Assembly (NCBI GenBank): GCA_008694505.1
Contig: VZDJ01000090.1
Location: 11,543,646 to 11,607,645, forward strand
DNA: 64,000 bases
Source: Cyanoderma ruficeps
Lineage: Eukaryota > Chordata > Aves > Passeriformes > Timaliidae
Direction of reading: 5' to 3'
Position numbers and translations under genes: made by a program. Below the pieces are notes generated by a model, which was given only the letters and a program-made list of their open reading frames with translations, searched no databases and was not told the origin of the DNA. Shown one piece after another: positions 38,025 through 49,873 of the stretch (within the stretch, counting starts at the first letter, position 1; each line of letters begins with the position of its first letter).

Positions 38025-38168
38025 GGCTATATCAGTGTAAGTGAAATTAGTGAGCTGTATGGCAATTCCACGAATATATCCCCTTCCACTCAGACCCCCT
38101 CAGATGTTGAAGCAGTTGCCACTGAGCCTTCCACGGCTGTGCTGACGAGCCAGCCACAAAATAAAGAG
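38025..38168 (+). CDS. PHLDB2: PHLDB2 coding exon 9 (residues 830-877)
   Basis: Acceptor CTCCTTTTAG, donor GAG|GTTTGT, 144 nt, phase 0. It encodes GYISVSEISELYGNSTN, followed by a Ser/Thr/Pro-rich stretch ending AVLTSQPQNKE. It is disordered linker, with moderate identity to human. The donor GTTTGT lacks the usual purine at +3, which may weaken it and favour regulated splicing to the next cassette. Confidence 0.94.
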
Positions 38169-39771
38169 GTTTGTTTGAGAGACATTTCCCTTTGTTTTCA
38201 TTGTTCTTTCACGGCTGCCTTTTTTATTTTCTTTATTTTTTATTTTTTGGTAATTCAACATGTAACAAACTGACCCTAAAGCAAACTGCCCTCTGCCAGT
38301 TACCAAGTCAGATAACAGGTTAATAGTAAAGCTGTAGGACTGCTCCAGCTGTAAAATGTCTTTGATGAAGTAGATGGGACTCTGAAGGCCAAAAAACTTG
38401 AATTCATATGACCCAAGCAGCACTAAGTGACAAACTGTGCCTGCCAAACACTGTAATGTAATGCATCTTTGGGAAACTGTCTGTGGATAAGTTTAATGAC
38501 AGCTTAGTGGTGTTCAGGTGTTCATTTTGTATGTTTTGTAGCTTCTTTTTCTTCCCCCCCCGTTAGGTGGTAGAAGTATATCTTGAATAGTTATGGGAGG
38601 TGAATAGCTTCTACCTATCTTAGCTATTCCTTAGCTATTGGAGTCTGTCCAGTCTGTTTTCTAACTTACTTTCTTTTCCTCATTCTTTGTGAAAATTTGA
38701 AAAAAATCCCCTTTTAAAGAACAGAATAACCTTATAATTGTAAAGCCACATAATTTTGCATTGCAATAAGGCAGAAACTCGTTTAGAATTTGGCAATTGT
38801 CTGCTGCTTCTCGTAGCTCAGTACGCCTTGAGATTTGCAGTAGAATGCAGCTCCTTTCCTGCTAAACACCCCAACAAACACAGTGCTAAATCTGCAGCTT
38901 TTATGTGCCGTATCTTTTGGGAAATTCCAAAAAGAAAACTCTGTGTGTAATTTCTCTTTTTTCTATAAAGCTAAGATCACCTCTCTGTTCTGGATTTGTG
39001 TTTCCTCACTCTCTTTCTCCTCGCTCTATTGCTCAACTTCCATCAGTCCATTGGCCTGAGGTCATGGCTACTCATGTAGATCCTATTCCTTTATCTGATA
39101 CACCTCCACCTCTGCCAGCTAAGAAACACCGCAGGCAACAACAGGTAACAGATTCAAAGCCGATAACTTGGGATTATTTTGTTTTGTTTAAAGTGTATTT
39201 ATGTGTGAGGACTTTAGAATGATAGACTGTAAGTTGATTGTGCTTACAGGGCTGCACTTAAAGGCACCGCTCATTTAAAAATCAATATGATGTATTATAG
39301 AATGTTTCTGAACAAAAATTCACCTTATAATGCAAAGGCAAATATTAATATTCAGGAGCCATTGTAACTGTCAGAGGACTTGCAGCAATAATGTATGTGT
39401 GAAATCCTAAGTTAATTTTTCATATAAGGCGTTGAACAATGCCTTTCAAAAGCGGTATTGGTTTTAAGCCACCAATGGATTAGAATAACTTCTAAGGATA
39501 AGTTTTCCTTGTCATTGGGTTCCACTTGTACACTAGACTTGAATATTTAATACAGAAGTAAAGGTACAGGGGCCTGTACATGAAATGTGCGCGTGAATTA
39601 ATGCATTTTTTAATCAGTATGACTTTAATGCGATGGAAAGCGCTGTGAAACAGGAGGTGCTCTGTATGTTAGATTTTGTTCTCTCCAGACTATCAGCATT
39701 TTCCATATAGCGTATAACTGAGCAAGCGCATCGCTTCATTTTGTCAAAACTGTAACAAATTCCCCGTGAAG
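38169..39771 (+). other. PHLDB2: PHLDB2 intron 9 (1.6 kb, spans the 58-codon cassette)
   Basis: Apart from the candidate cassette at 38971-39144 I see no feature. The acceptor at its 3' end (CCCCGTGAAG) has a poor pyrimidine tract. Confidence 0.8.
38971..39144 (+). CDS. PHLDB2: Candidate PHLDB2 cassette exon, 174 nt / 58 codons, with SH3-ligand motif
   Basis: Acceptor TTTCTCTTTTTTCTATAAAG, donor CAG|GTAACA, phase 0 on both sides, so inclusion keeps frame between coding exons 9 and 10. The required frame is fully open for 58 codons; one other frame stops at once and the third stops before the donor. The peptide starts LRSPLCSGFVFPHSLSPR and ends LSDTPPPLPAKKHRRQQQ. The PPPLPAK core fits the P-x-x-L-P-x-K pattern bound by Crk/CrkL N-terminal SH3 domains, and the basic tail resembles those in C3G and PEAK1 (family knowledge). 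I do not recall it in the main human isoforms. Use is inferred from splice sites and frame only. Confidence 0.6.
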
Positions 39772-39912
39772 CATTTCAGGAGCCTGGAGGAGCGCAAGAA
39801 GCAGCACAGGGAGTGCACATACCTGAGCGATACCTTGCCCCGCAAGAAAACCACCCCGGCTGTGTCTCCCCACTTCAGCAGCGCCACGCTGGGACGCAAC
39901 GTCGCGAACAAA
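39772..39912 (+). CDS. PHLDB2: PHLDB2 coding exon 10 (residues 878-924)
   Basis: Acceptor CCCCGTGAAG is weak; donor AAA|GTACGT; 141 nt, phase 0. It encodes HFRSLEERKKQHRE, then YLSDTLPRKKTTPAVSPHFS and SATLGRN, a highly conserved patch in LL5-beta. Local GC is higher than in the flanking introns. The SDTLPRKK motif is conserved with human. Confidence 0.95.
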
Positions 39913-40493
39913 GTACGTGGCTGCTGCCTGCTGCCTTCCAGCCTCTGCAGGAAGTCCTGTGCTGGGTTAGAGGGAGGGCTGGGAGGCACCCTGAGCATTG
40001 TGTAACCCCCAAATTCATGAAGTTGACTTTGAAATGAATTGAGGTTTATTAACAAATGGGAATGTATATGAAACCTTCTGTACTTCCAGCCATTCTTCTG
40101 ACCTCTGGAAATGCCATGCTCTAGTACATTAATCATAAATACCCAATTTCTGTCTCAAGGATTGTATTTTTGGGCTGGTTTAAATTGATTCCAGAGACAC
40201 AACTTGTTGGTGTTTTTCCTACTTAAGGCCTCTAAATGGTAAAGATATAGTTATATATAAAGTTAAAATACTATTTATTTGTGATGTGGTAAATCAACAA
40301 ACAGCTGAAAGGTGGAGGTACTACATTGAAAACATTTTGGCCTAATAGAGACTTTACACAGTTGAAATATCGATGGCTGATTGATATGACATGACATTAA
40401 TATCCATGGCAAAGCACATTATTTTGCCATTGCTGATAAAAAAAAAAGTCTTGAAATACAGTTTTAAGCACGTATTTACAAAACTTCCTGCAG
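39913..40493 (+). other. PHLDB2: PHLDB2 intron 10 (0.6 kb)
   Basis: A short intron with no other feature seen. Confidence 0.85.
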
Positions 40494-40593
40494 GGACATT
40501 TACCATTAGGACAGAGCAACAGCTGTGGCAGCGTACTTCCTCACTGCCTGGCAACCATGACCAAAGAGTCGGAGTCGAGAAGGATGCACAAAG
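40494..40593 (+). CDS. PHLDB2: PHLDB2 coding exon 11 (residues 925-957, ends phase 1)
   Basis: Acceptor AACTTCCTGCAG, donor AAAG|GTAAGA, 100 nt. It encodes GHLPLGQSNSCGSVLPHCLA, then TMTKESESRRMHK plus one base of a Gly codon completed by the next exon. It matches human HLPLGQSNSCGSVLP. The 7.2 kb intron after it holds the 36-nt microexon and two weaker candidates, all compatible with phase 1. Confidence 0.95.
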
Positions 40594-43500
40594 GTAAGAC
40601 CTTTTCATTGTTTCGTTTCTGTTTAAAATCAGTGTTCAGTTTTTTCAGAAATAAGCCTGAAACTGGTGTTGCTATAATCAACAGGTCTGCAAAATAAAAG
40701 TTTACTTCTTGGTGACAAAAGCAAGCTCTAAATGTAACTGATTTTTTTTATATTGGCAAAGTAAGAGGTTAACATTATGATGTAGGTGCATGTGTAGTTT
40801 TTAAGTACATAGTCACCAAATATAATCCAGTAAATAAGAAAAGTATATTGAAAATACACATTGTGTTAACTGGGTAATTTCTGTGAGTGATTCTGAAGCA
40901 ATATATTACATGTTCTTTCTTTTTTCTTCTTCCCCCTTTTATTTTTTTTTTTATGTTGGGATCTTAAAAATTGTTTTTCACAAGCACATGGGTTTTTTTG
41001 CCTGGATAAATTCCCCAGAGAGTGAGAAGCTGTGACTGTGGTATTATAAGTGGTCTTAAAGATTTGGGCTACAAAATAGGAAGGGAGAGAGCTGTTCTGT
41101 TGTTGATAGATGGCTGTGTTTTTTAATAGGGACACAGCAATTCTGGATCCAAAGGCAAACTACACCTCTAATGATCTTGTGGGTGATGGGATTCTGTGTC
41201 TGTTGTTTGTTGACTTGAGTCGATATACGTATTTTCTGCTTTAATGGGATGTATTATTCATAAGTGTCCCATCTCCAAAAGGAGGCACTCCTCAGTGCCA
41301 TCTGTCAGTTTATTTTCTTTCCAGCATCTGCATCACCATTATTGATGTCAGTGCAAGAGGTCCTTGTGTAGAGCTGCACTAACTGAGCCTGAGCTGAGCT
41401 AGATCCATCCTGTTGTTACAGGACTTGTCAGAGCTTGCAGCTGGTAAAGGTCACAGCAATGACTGAGGTCAGTCATACGCACCAGGATGACTCAACGCAG
41501 GGATGGAACAAGCAAGCTGAAAAAGGATCTTGACTTACAACAGCCCCTTTATAGAGCTGATTGTGATTTGTTGGTTTTGAGCTTTTGCTGTGCAGCAGGC
41601 CTTACACAAACCTGCAGTGTTGTAGCTAACTCACCTGTACACGTTTTAGGTACAACGCAAAAGGAGCTTCATGCTCAGCTTGGAAAACATCTTTGATGTA
41701 ATGTGTGTGCAAAGGTGGAATAGCTGGCAATTATGTTCAGACTCATCACTGTGGTGTTATTCCAGTCTGAAAATCAATAGGGATGTTTTGGCTAAATTTG
41801 ATAAGAGATCAAGTATTTAAAATTGGAAATATTTCTGTAAAATGGTTACAAAGAGTGTTAGTGTGTGACTAATTACAGTTTTAAATGGTTACCAAACCTA
41901 ACACAGGCAAGGGTTTTAAAAATAAACCACTTTAAGTGTTTAATTTTTTGTCACTGTGCAATTAAGACAATCTAAGAGTATGGTCAGATTTCTTGTCTTA
42001 AGACTGAGAAAGAGAGAAAGCTCATGAATCAAGATTGAATTATGTCCTTACAAAGAAGAGAGGCAGAAGAGAAGGAGAGAGATGTATTCATTGGGGCAAT
42101 TGGCATAGCACATATGCTGTTGAGGAATCATGTGCTATACTGCTTGTCGTACTAGTTGGTTGTTATTTTTTGAAAAATCCAATAATTTGAATGGAAATAG
42201 AAAATTATGAAGAGACCCTTAAGGGATTAATTTGTACTGGGAAAGAGGACAGTTCTAGATGTCCTTTTCTGAAACATCAACTTTGCAAAAGGGAAACAGG
42301 TGCTTTATTTATTGTTACAGGATTTTCAAAGTGTCGTAACCAGGAAGGCTGTAGGAACACAAGGATCATTTGTGGCCTCTCTTAGTAGTTACTAAAGAGT
42401 TTATTCCCTTTCCATTCAACCTCAAGCTCCTTGAATTTATTGCTATAGGAGGAACTTGAAGAGTGTAACTTCTTTTAACCTGAAATGCCACATTTCTAGT
42501 TTGGGGAAAGCTCCTTGGTCTGGGTAGCACATCACAAAAATGTCTGCAGGGCTCTTTCTGCACTGCAATGCACTTAGCAAGGACAGGAATATCAAAGTCA
42601 GGTGGCTGGAGTCAGATCCCAGAGTATTTGTATCCAGTTATACAGAAGGGCCAGAGAAACAGTCTTCAAGCACCTTTCATTCAGCCTTACAGGTAAAGCC
42701 TCAATAGAAGTCCCTTCATGGTTTGAGCAGGGAAGTGACTGGGTTTAACTTGGTAGGATTTCTGGTTTCCCCTCACACTTCACACCCATACTCAGCACAT
42801 GGAAGGAAAACAAACTTTCTTCAAAGTCAGAAGTAAAGAAAGTGCATTTTGTGGAACAGTGAGATGTGGGTAACGTTCTGAACATGACGTATTGCTTCAA
42901 TGCACCACACAGGACCACTGAAATGGAATGTCATTGCCCACTAAAATTATGAAATTTTACTTGTCTTGCACTAAAATTGACAGTACTTGAGTCTGAGTAA
43001 CTACAATTAATTTCATCAGACATCTTTAAATGCATCTTTGAAAACCAAGCCAGATGTCATGTCAGTGGACATCCTTGTTCTTTTATTCCACCACTCAGTG
43101 ATAAATGTTTATATTATAATAAATGCAGTATATTTATCGTAAAAACATTCTCGAGGTGGATCAGGTTTGCCTTTCAGAATGAGTGAATATTCTCCAGAAG
43201 ATTTATTGACCAATCAGTGGAACTTCATAAATGTGTAGAGACTGATTATACTGATAAATACAAGCTCTGTAATCTTCCTGCTCCAAAAATTAGTTGTTTG
43301 CCTAAAAAAGGTGATGAATAGATAAAAAGTGTTCTCTACCTGTCATGTGTCGTGAGTCAGTGCTTGCTTTCCTTGCGTTTCTTTCCCCACTTGACAGGTT
43401 TTTCACTCTGTCAGTTTTCTGTGGCCAAGATGATCTATTGCAAATGACATGGGTGCCTCGGCTTCCTGATACCGTGGGCATAGAGCTGCACCCAGTGCAC

Positions 43501-44733
43501 TGGAACTGGGTTCAGTGGAGAGCCAGGGTCTCACATAAATGATAAATGCCACCTCATCCTCTCAGTCCAGAGTCCTGGCTATCAAGCAGTGACCCACACA
43601 CTGCCATCCAAAGAGGAAGATGTGCTCCAGATGTGGTGTTAGTAGCTTCCTGTACTCCTTAGCACTCGACGGCATTGAGCAAAGTTCTAGACCAGATGTT
43701 CTGGTGTGTGCACATAGATCTGAAAACAAGTATATTCAAGGCTGGTTAGAGGCAGGAGCAGCTCAGCTGGTTTAAAGATACTATCTGAGTGTTATCACTA
43801 AACTAGTCATGGTCTGAAATGAGTTTTCTCTAATATAATTTCTCCATTTTATCTTATTTCAGTCCAAGAAGGTAACGGTAAAAGTCTGAACTGAAAAAAA
43901 AAAAAAAAGGAAAGCTAAAAGTGAAATCAGGAAATTAAGAACAGCCTCTTGGGTTTGAACATGAATTTCATTCTCATTTTCTTTATGCAGGAGCAAGCAA
44001 TATCTGTGAATAAATTTTAGGCTGGATGTAGTAATAAATATTTTCATGGATTTTTAAGTACTAAACAGTCTTTATTCCAGGGTTACCAAACTGTGTTATA
44101 TATGAGTTCAAGAATTGTTACTGAAAGAAACAGTCACTGTCAGTCAGTAATCATAGCCTGAGTTAAGTTAAGGGTAACTTAAATGTTTTAGAGGGCACAT
44201 ATTTGTTATAAATCATTAATGGAAAAAGGTATTTCTTAGCAGTCATTCAAGAAGTGTTTTTGAAAGACTGTATTTATAAATTCACCTCCTGTGGACATGC
44301 CTTTGTCCCCAAACCACATGCAAAAACAGAACAAAGGAGCCACTCTTTGGTACAATCTCGAGAGTTTACCCTGCGCAGGTGGATGCTTGGAGCTCCCAGG
44401 CAGGGCTGGATGCCAGAAGCTTCCACAAGGAGAGGCAGGAGCAAGGAGGGAGGGTTAGCCAATGCAGTCCCACTGACTGCAGGATGGACTCCAGAAGGAA
44501 AGAGGAATGGTTAGCTGGGAATTAAGGTGTAAGACCAGACACAGCACTGGGAACAAAGCTGTTGAGACAGAGAACTTAGGTACCAGCAAGATGATTATTT
44601 GTGTCCTTTCTAAACTCTGTATAAAAAAGCCAGTATACTGCAAGCAAGGGATATTTGTACAAACAATCTAGAAACTTTTCAAATCAGTCTGCCTTTTTTG
44701 TTTGTTTTTCACTCTTTTTCTTGTCAAACTCAG

Positions 44734-44748
44734 GAAAAACCAGAAAAG
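44734..44748 (+). CDS. PHLDB2: Possible 15-nt PHLDB2 microexon
   Basis: A long pyrimidine tract (TTTGTTTTTCACTCTTTTTC) leads to CTCAG, then 15 nt, then AAG|GTATGA. In the phase 1 context of this intron it would insert GKTRK without a stop. It is too short for the open frame to be informative, so support comes from the splice sites alone. Confidence 0.25.
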
Positions 44749-46074
44749 GTATGAAAATATCCCCGCCCCTGACTGTATTTCTCATGTGATGTTTTTGCAA
44801 AAGTACCAGTTGCATCAGCACTGTCAAGTAGTTCCTAGACTCTTGAAAAACTTTAAAATAATTGTTAAATAATGACAGCATTTCAAAAATTCATTTTTTC
44901 CTGCTGTCAAATAACCTGTCACAACAAAACTTCTGACTTGTGCTAATATCTGCAGAGCTATGGTTTTGCACAGGCCTAATTTTTTGCGTCTTTGCTCATA
45001 GCCACACAAATAGAGCAGAAAATGTAGAAATCTTTGCAGCTCTGGGGGTGACAATGACAAGGTAGGCAGACTTGGGCTTCCTACTTTGGCATGTTTCCAC
45101 ACAACAAATGTAGCTTGACATGTTAATGTCAGTCTTTAAAAATGGAAAAAAAAGAAGAGAAAGAAGAAAGAGTAGGAATAAAAGAAAAATGTAATGGGAT
45201 CATTTTCATAAAATACTGGTGGGTTCTTTACATACTTGACAGTGCCACTTTTAATAACAGCTTTCACCTTTAGTTGTACCCTCACCATAATTTTGTGGTG
45301 GTATACCTGGATTTTGTGATTCTTCAGTAACTCCTTTGGAATATTTTTCTTTGACACGGCTTTATGGATTTTAGCAATATTTTTCTCAACAGCATGGCTG
45401 TTAACATTGTTAAGTGAGCAGGTTTTGCTGCAGAGCAGTGGAGTTCTGTAGTAAAACCAAGGCAACAACAAATATTTTAGCTCTTGTATCAGGGTAGACT
45501 TAACTGATACAAATCTTGGCTTGTGGGAAGTTTTAGTTATGCGCTGGATCTTTCAAAGGAGTCTAATATTTTTAAGTGCATGTTGTGTGAATAGGCACCT
45601 AAGCAGTAAAAAATCCCTTAAACAACAGATTGTGCCTGCCCAGTGTGTAGGTGTGGCTGTAATGGAGGCAGGTTGGTTGTGTGGCCTCGTGGTGTTGGTA
45701 CACAGCTGATCCTGAGCTTTGAGCTGCCTGCTGCTTACAGCATGAACATAAAAGGAGAACACTGAATTATGCTTTTTTTCTGTGAACGCATCTCATTTTG
45801 CAACCTAACAAATGTGGATATCTTCCAGTGTTTAGTTATATTTGCATGATTTCATAAATTTGACTGATAAATGTTTTCTTCAAAAATGGGTTCTTTATGC
45901 TGCTCTATGCTCTTTAGGTGGGTTTATTTTTCAGTGAAATATAAAATACAAAATTAAGATTTCTGAGTAGGCAAGGATTTGTAGAGAGGAAAAAGCATGC
46001 ATTTGAATAAAGTTCTTTCAGTAATGTATTTTTTTCTTTCTTGCCCTAATGAATCATTGATAACTATTTCACAG

Positions 46075-46110
46075 GAGCAATTAGTCATTCCAAAGGTTCG
46101 AGTATGAAAG
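46075..46110 (+). CDS. PHLDB2: Candidate PHLDB2 microexon, 36 nt / 12 codons
   Basis: Acceptor AACTATTTCACAG, donor AAAG|GTAATT. A T-rich tract and a CCTAAT branch-point-like site lie 30-50 nt upstream with no intervening AG, the arrangement typical of microexons. The host intron is phase 1. In that phase the 36 nt read GAISHSKGSSMK with no stop, and the exon again leaves one G of a Gly codon, so it slots between MHK and GYNH. The two other phases both contain stops. The Ser/Lys-rich insert would fall in the linker before the YNHQR segment. Not recalled from mammalian isoforms; use is inferred. Confidence 0.5.
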
Positions 46111-47810
46111 GTAATTGCTTATCTGCAATAACAGAAGCATTTGCCAAAATAAGGGGGAAAAAGCAAACCATACGTGTGAATCAGTAATACCTGTGTTGTG
46201 TGATGCTATTATTTATGACTGCTGAGGTGTATTTGTGTCCCTTTTGTTTCTTTTACTAATCGATGCAGTTGAATTTTTGATTGAAATTTAGTGTTCTTTT
46301 AAATGGCATGTGAATGCTATTAGTTCCTTAGAAACAAGCTTTAACTGTCTCCAAGAAAGCTTTGTATGGTACAGAGGGAAGTGAGGAGAAAACTACCTTG
46401 GAAATGCTTGAAGGGCACTTTAATGACATGCTTTAATTATTCAGATAAAGACATGCTTTTGAGATAACTGCAGTTGTTGGGTCTCTGAACTAGGACTCTC
46501 CCAGCTCTGGCATGGCAAAAAATACCAGAGAGTAATCTTGTATGCACAGATAGGGAATGAGAATAAAGCAGATAAATACTGCACTTTAACCATGCTTACT
46601 TAACATCAGTGTCTTAATGGTGTCTAGTAAAAAATTTTATCTGGACTTTGGTTCATGTGTACATTTGTCTGCATTTTTCCCATGTCTGTTTATCTTAAAT
46701 ATGTGGAATGTCAGTGGCTGCCTTTCCTGTAAGCAGGAGAAATGTTCATGTTGTCTGTCAGTCCTTCCTAATCTCCAGCTCTGCCAGCAGCTCAGAATTT
46801 GGGTCAGAAATGTGCAGAGAATATTATAAAACCAACTATCAGAACTATGAGAAAGTCTCACTTCTTGCATTCATTGAAGGAAAAGATGAGCAGTGCAGTT
46901 GCATTCCTATTCACATAAATGGAACAACCTTAAAAGGGCACTATAAAATACTTCAGCAGTTAAAGTGACAACTCCTCCTCATCAGGCAAGCTCAACAACC
47001 TCTCTCTAAATTTGCATTACTTTCAAAGAGCAACAGAGACATGAGATAAAAATAATGGTGAAGAGACATTTTCAAAGGAGACGTTACCAAACAAAGTTCC
47101 CTGTGTTCAAGAAGGATGACTTTTCAGAAAAAATGTTTTTGTGGAAAAGTAACAGAAGAACCTTTGCATGAATCTTATTTTTCTTCAGAGTCATTGAGCT
47201 ATAAGATCCGCTTCAATCCTGTAGGGTGAACTGCAGTTTCCAGTAAAGTACCTCTACCTAGTAACTATGATTCTATAACAAGCAGCCTGTATTATTTCAG
47301 CTGAAATGAAGAGTCCAATTGCAGTTACCAGAAGGCAAAGTTCCCCAAACAGACAGAAAAAAAAAATCCATATTCAGTAAATTCAACCAGAGAAGTAATT
47401 AAGAATATTGAATTTCAGGACTTTTTTTTTCTTTTTTCTCTAATTTAGTTAGGGTCATTTCTTCTAAATTCCCAAATTTAACTGCATTACTTTCCAAATG
47501 AGGCCTAATATTCATTTTAAAATGTAAATTTCATTTTTTTCAAATTAGATTCTCATAATACACATACAAGAACATATATTGAAAAGTCAGCTATACTAAT
47601 GTGCATATATTTGAATCCATCATAGATAAAACAGGTATTTAAAGCTTTTATTTCAGTGTGATTAACTTGTAAAATTAACTGTAATATTGTAGTACCTTGG
47701 TCACAGTGCAGTAAAGACTGAGGTGGTGTTCCAAATGCTTGTGCTGCTAACAGTTATGCTTCTGTCACATATTTTTTGTGTGACATCAGTGTTTCCTCTC
47801 TACTTTACAG

Positions 47811-48018
47811 GATATAACCATCAGCGCATCTGTGAAAACCAAAGGCAGAAGTCTCCAGAATTCTACAGCAGGACAGCATCGGAATCCAATGTGTATCTGA
47901 ACAGTTTCCATTACCCAGATCGTAGTTACAAGGACCACGCCTTTGACACGCTAAGCTTAGACAGTTCTGACAGTATGGAGACGAGCATATCAGCATGCTC
48001 ACCAGATAACATCTCCAG
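47811..48018 (+). CDS. PHLDB2: PHLDB2 coding exon 12 (residues 958-1026, starts phase 1, ends phase 2)
   Basis: Acceptor TCTACTTTACAG, donor CCAG|GTAAAT, 208 nt. It encodes GYNHQRICENQRQKSPEFY, then SRTASESNVYLNSFHYPDRS and YKDHAFDTLSLDSSDSMETS, ending SACSPDNIS. It is nearly invariant with human and among the best conserved linker segments, rich in likely phosphorylation sites. Confidence 0.96.
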
Positions 48019-49782
48019 GTAAATCTTCTTTCCTTCTGATCCTACAGTGGTCATAGGGTCATAATGAAAAATGTTGACACTGTGATAGTGTGAATGCTGC
48101 TGACTGGTTAAGAAAATGTAAGATCATTAGACAGGCATCATATTTGTCTAGCTCCTCATAATCAGGTTTAATTACGCCTCACCGGTTTATTAAAAGATGG
48201 AAAATAGAAATATGGAGAGTTAAGTCATAATGCTGAAGTTTACAGAGCAATCAGTGCTTCCCCACCTGATCACTGCAGGGAAGGAATTTCCTCTGATACG
48301 GAATTTCTCAAGGACATGCAGCATTGAAACATACACTTCTTCTACAAGTCCAGTGTGTTAACCAACTAGATGCTTAAGCTGAAACACTCAGGCTTCCTCC
48401 AAAAGACTTTTTGCCCTTTCCTCTCCCTTTTCTGGGTCAGTAAAAATGAAGAGATGACACTGAAAGGCTTGCTTTTCCCATCTTCAGAGGCTGTCAGCTC
48501 AGACACAGACATTTCTCAGATGAAAGGAATTTCCATGATCTGTGTTAAAAGTCCAGATGAGTCTCAAAATTGTGTGCAAACAATTTTCTCCCGTCTGTTT
48601 TTTATTTCTGACATGGTAAACTTTCATTCCTGCTCACAGTCCTGCCCCAGCAGTTTCTCAAGCATAAATAGAAGCTGATAATTAAGTACAACTTTCTCAC
48701 AGCACTATGAATACCTTGTGAACACAAGGACAGTTCTTTTGACTAGCCATGTAGTGTTTTATTTAGCATCTGTTTGCTGTGGCAGGGAAGCCCCTGGCTT
48801 TCGCCTTTTAGTCATTATCACCGCAGCGTTAAGAGGTTCAGAAAATACCAGTGGCAGTCATTCTGCTGGCTTTTTTGCTTGGGCTGTTTTGCACTGGTTG
48901 GTGTTGGTTTTGGTTTTTTTGAAGGAAAAACATTAGGACTTGGGTTTTGAGGATTTCTCTTTTAAATGGATAGTCAGCAAGTTTCTGATAGCTGGAGACA
49001 GGCTGGGAACAATTCTGTGCATTGATCTAATGTGCCAGTGATATGAAACCCTCTCTCTCTGACTTCCTGCTCTGACCTTTTGGAAGGAGGATGGTGTGTG
49101 TCTGAGCTTACTATCTTTTAAGTCCAGTCTCCAGCCCAGGACTGGGAAGCCCCAACAGCAGTTAAATTTCACTGTCACTGTTTGCTCTTCTGCTTCCCAC
49201 AAACTCCTGCAGCCAATGCCAGAGGAAAACAAAACAACACAAAGAAACAAATAGCCCAAATCAATACAAAAACCAGAAAAGGACCCTCTACAACAGATCG
49301 TTCTGTTTCTCACAAGGCAAACTTTGATGAAAGAAGAAAAGAGTCTGAGCTGATTTTGTTGATAAAATCTGGAAGATAGGCAGTTAATTTTCCTTGACAG
49401 AATTTCATTTAAGCAACATTAATTCAGACTGTTTTAGATGGTCTTTGAGAATATTTTCTAGCCATATCAGACTTAAAGGGAAAATAATTTATGGTTCTTT
49501 GTTCTGACCAGTTTAAAATGTTTAAGTTACATTTTGCCAGTTTTCAGGCAAGAAATGCACTTTTTTTGTAGAAATGCATAAAATTTATAGGTGCTCAAAG
49601 TACAGAAGAACTGCTGTAGTCATTCATCAATTCAGCAAACTTACCTCTTTTTTTGTTAGTAGCTACTGTACTGAATTGAATCTCAACACTGTCAACTCCA
49701 TTCTTACATTATGTTGGACGGCAAAATGTTTCTTTAAATACCAACTATTATTTTAAATAAGAAATAATGGGTTTTTTTGCAG
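48019..49782 (+). other. PHLDB2: PHLDB2 intron 12 (1.8 kb)
   Basis: No additional exon or repeat family seen. A 126-codon minus-strand frame (48933-49313) lacks any recognisable family signature. Confidence 0.8.
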
Positions 49783-49873
49783 TGCTAGCACTTCAAACGT
49801 TGCAAGAATAGAGGAGATGGAGAGACTTCTCAAACAAGCACATGCTGAAAAGACTCGGCTGCTTGAGACCAGG
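49783..49873 (+). CDS. PHLDB2: PHLDB2 coding exon 13 (residues 1027-1057)
   Basis: Acceptor GTTTTTTTGCAG, donor AGG|GTAAGC, 91 nt, ending phase 0. It completes a Ser codon, then encodes ASTSNVARIEEMERLLKQAH and AEKTRLLETR, the start of the second charged helix, as in human. Confidence 0.96.

Larger units (their letters stand above)
40594..47810 (+). other. PHLDB2: PHLDB2 intron 11 (7.2 kb)
   Basis: It holds three exon-like elements: 9 nt (43863-43871), 15 nt (44734-44748) and 36 nt (46075-46110). A run of about 14 A follows soon after the first (about 43894-43907). No CR1 copy or other repeat family is recognised. Confidence 0.8.
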
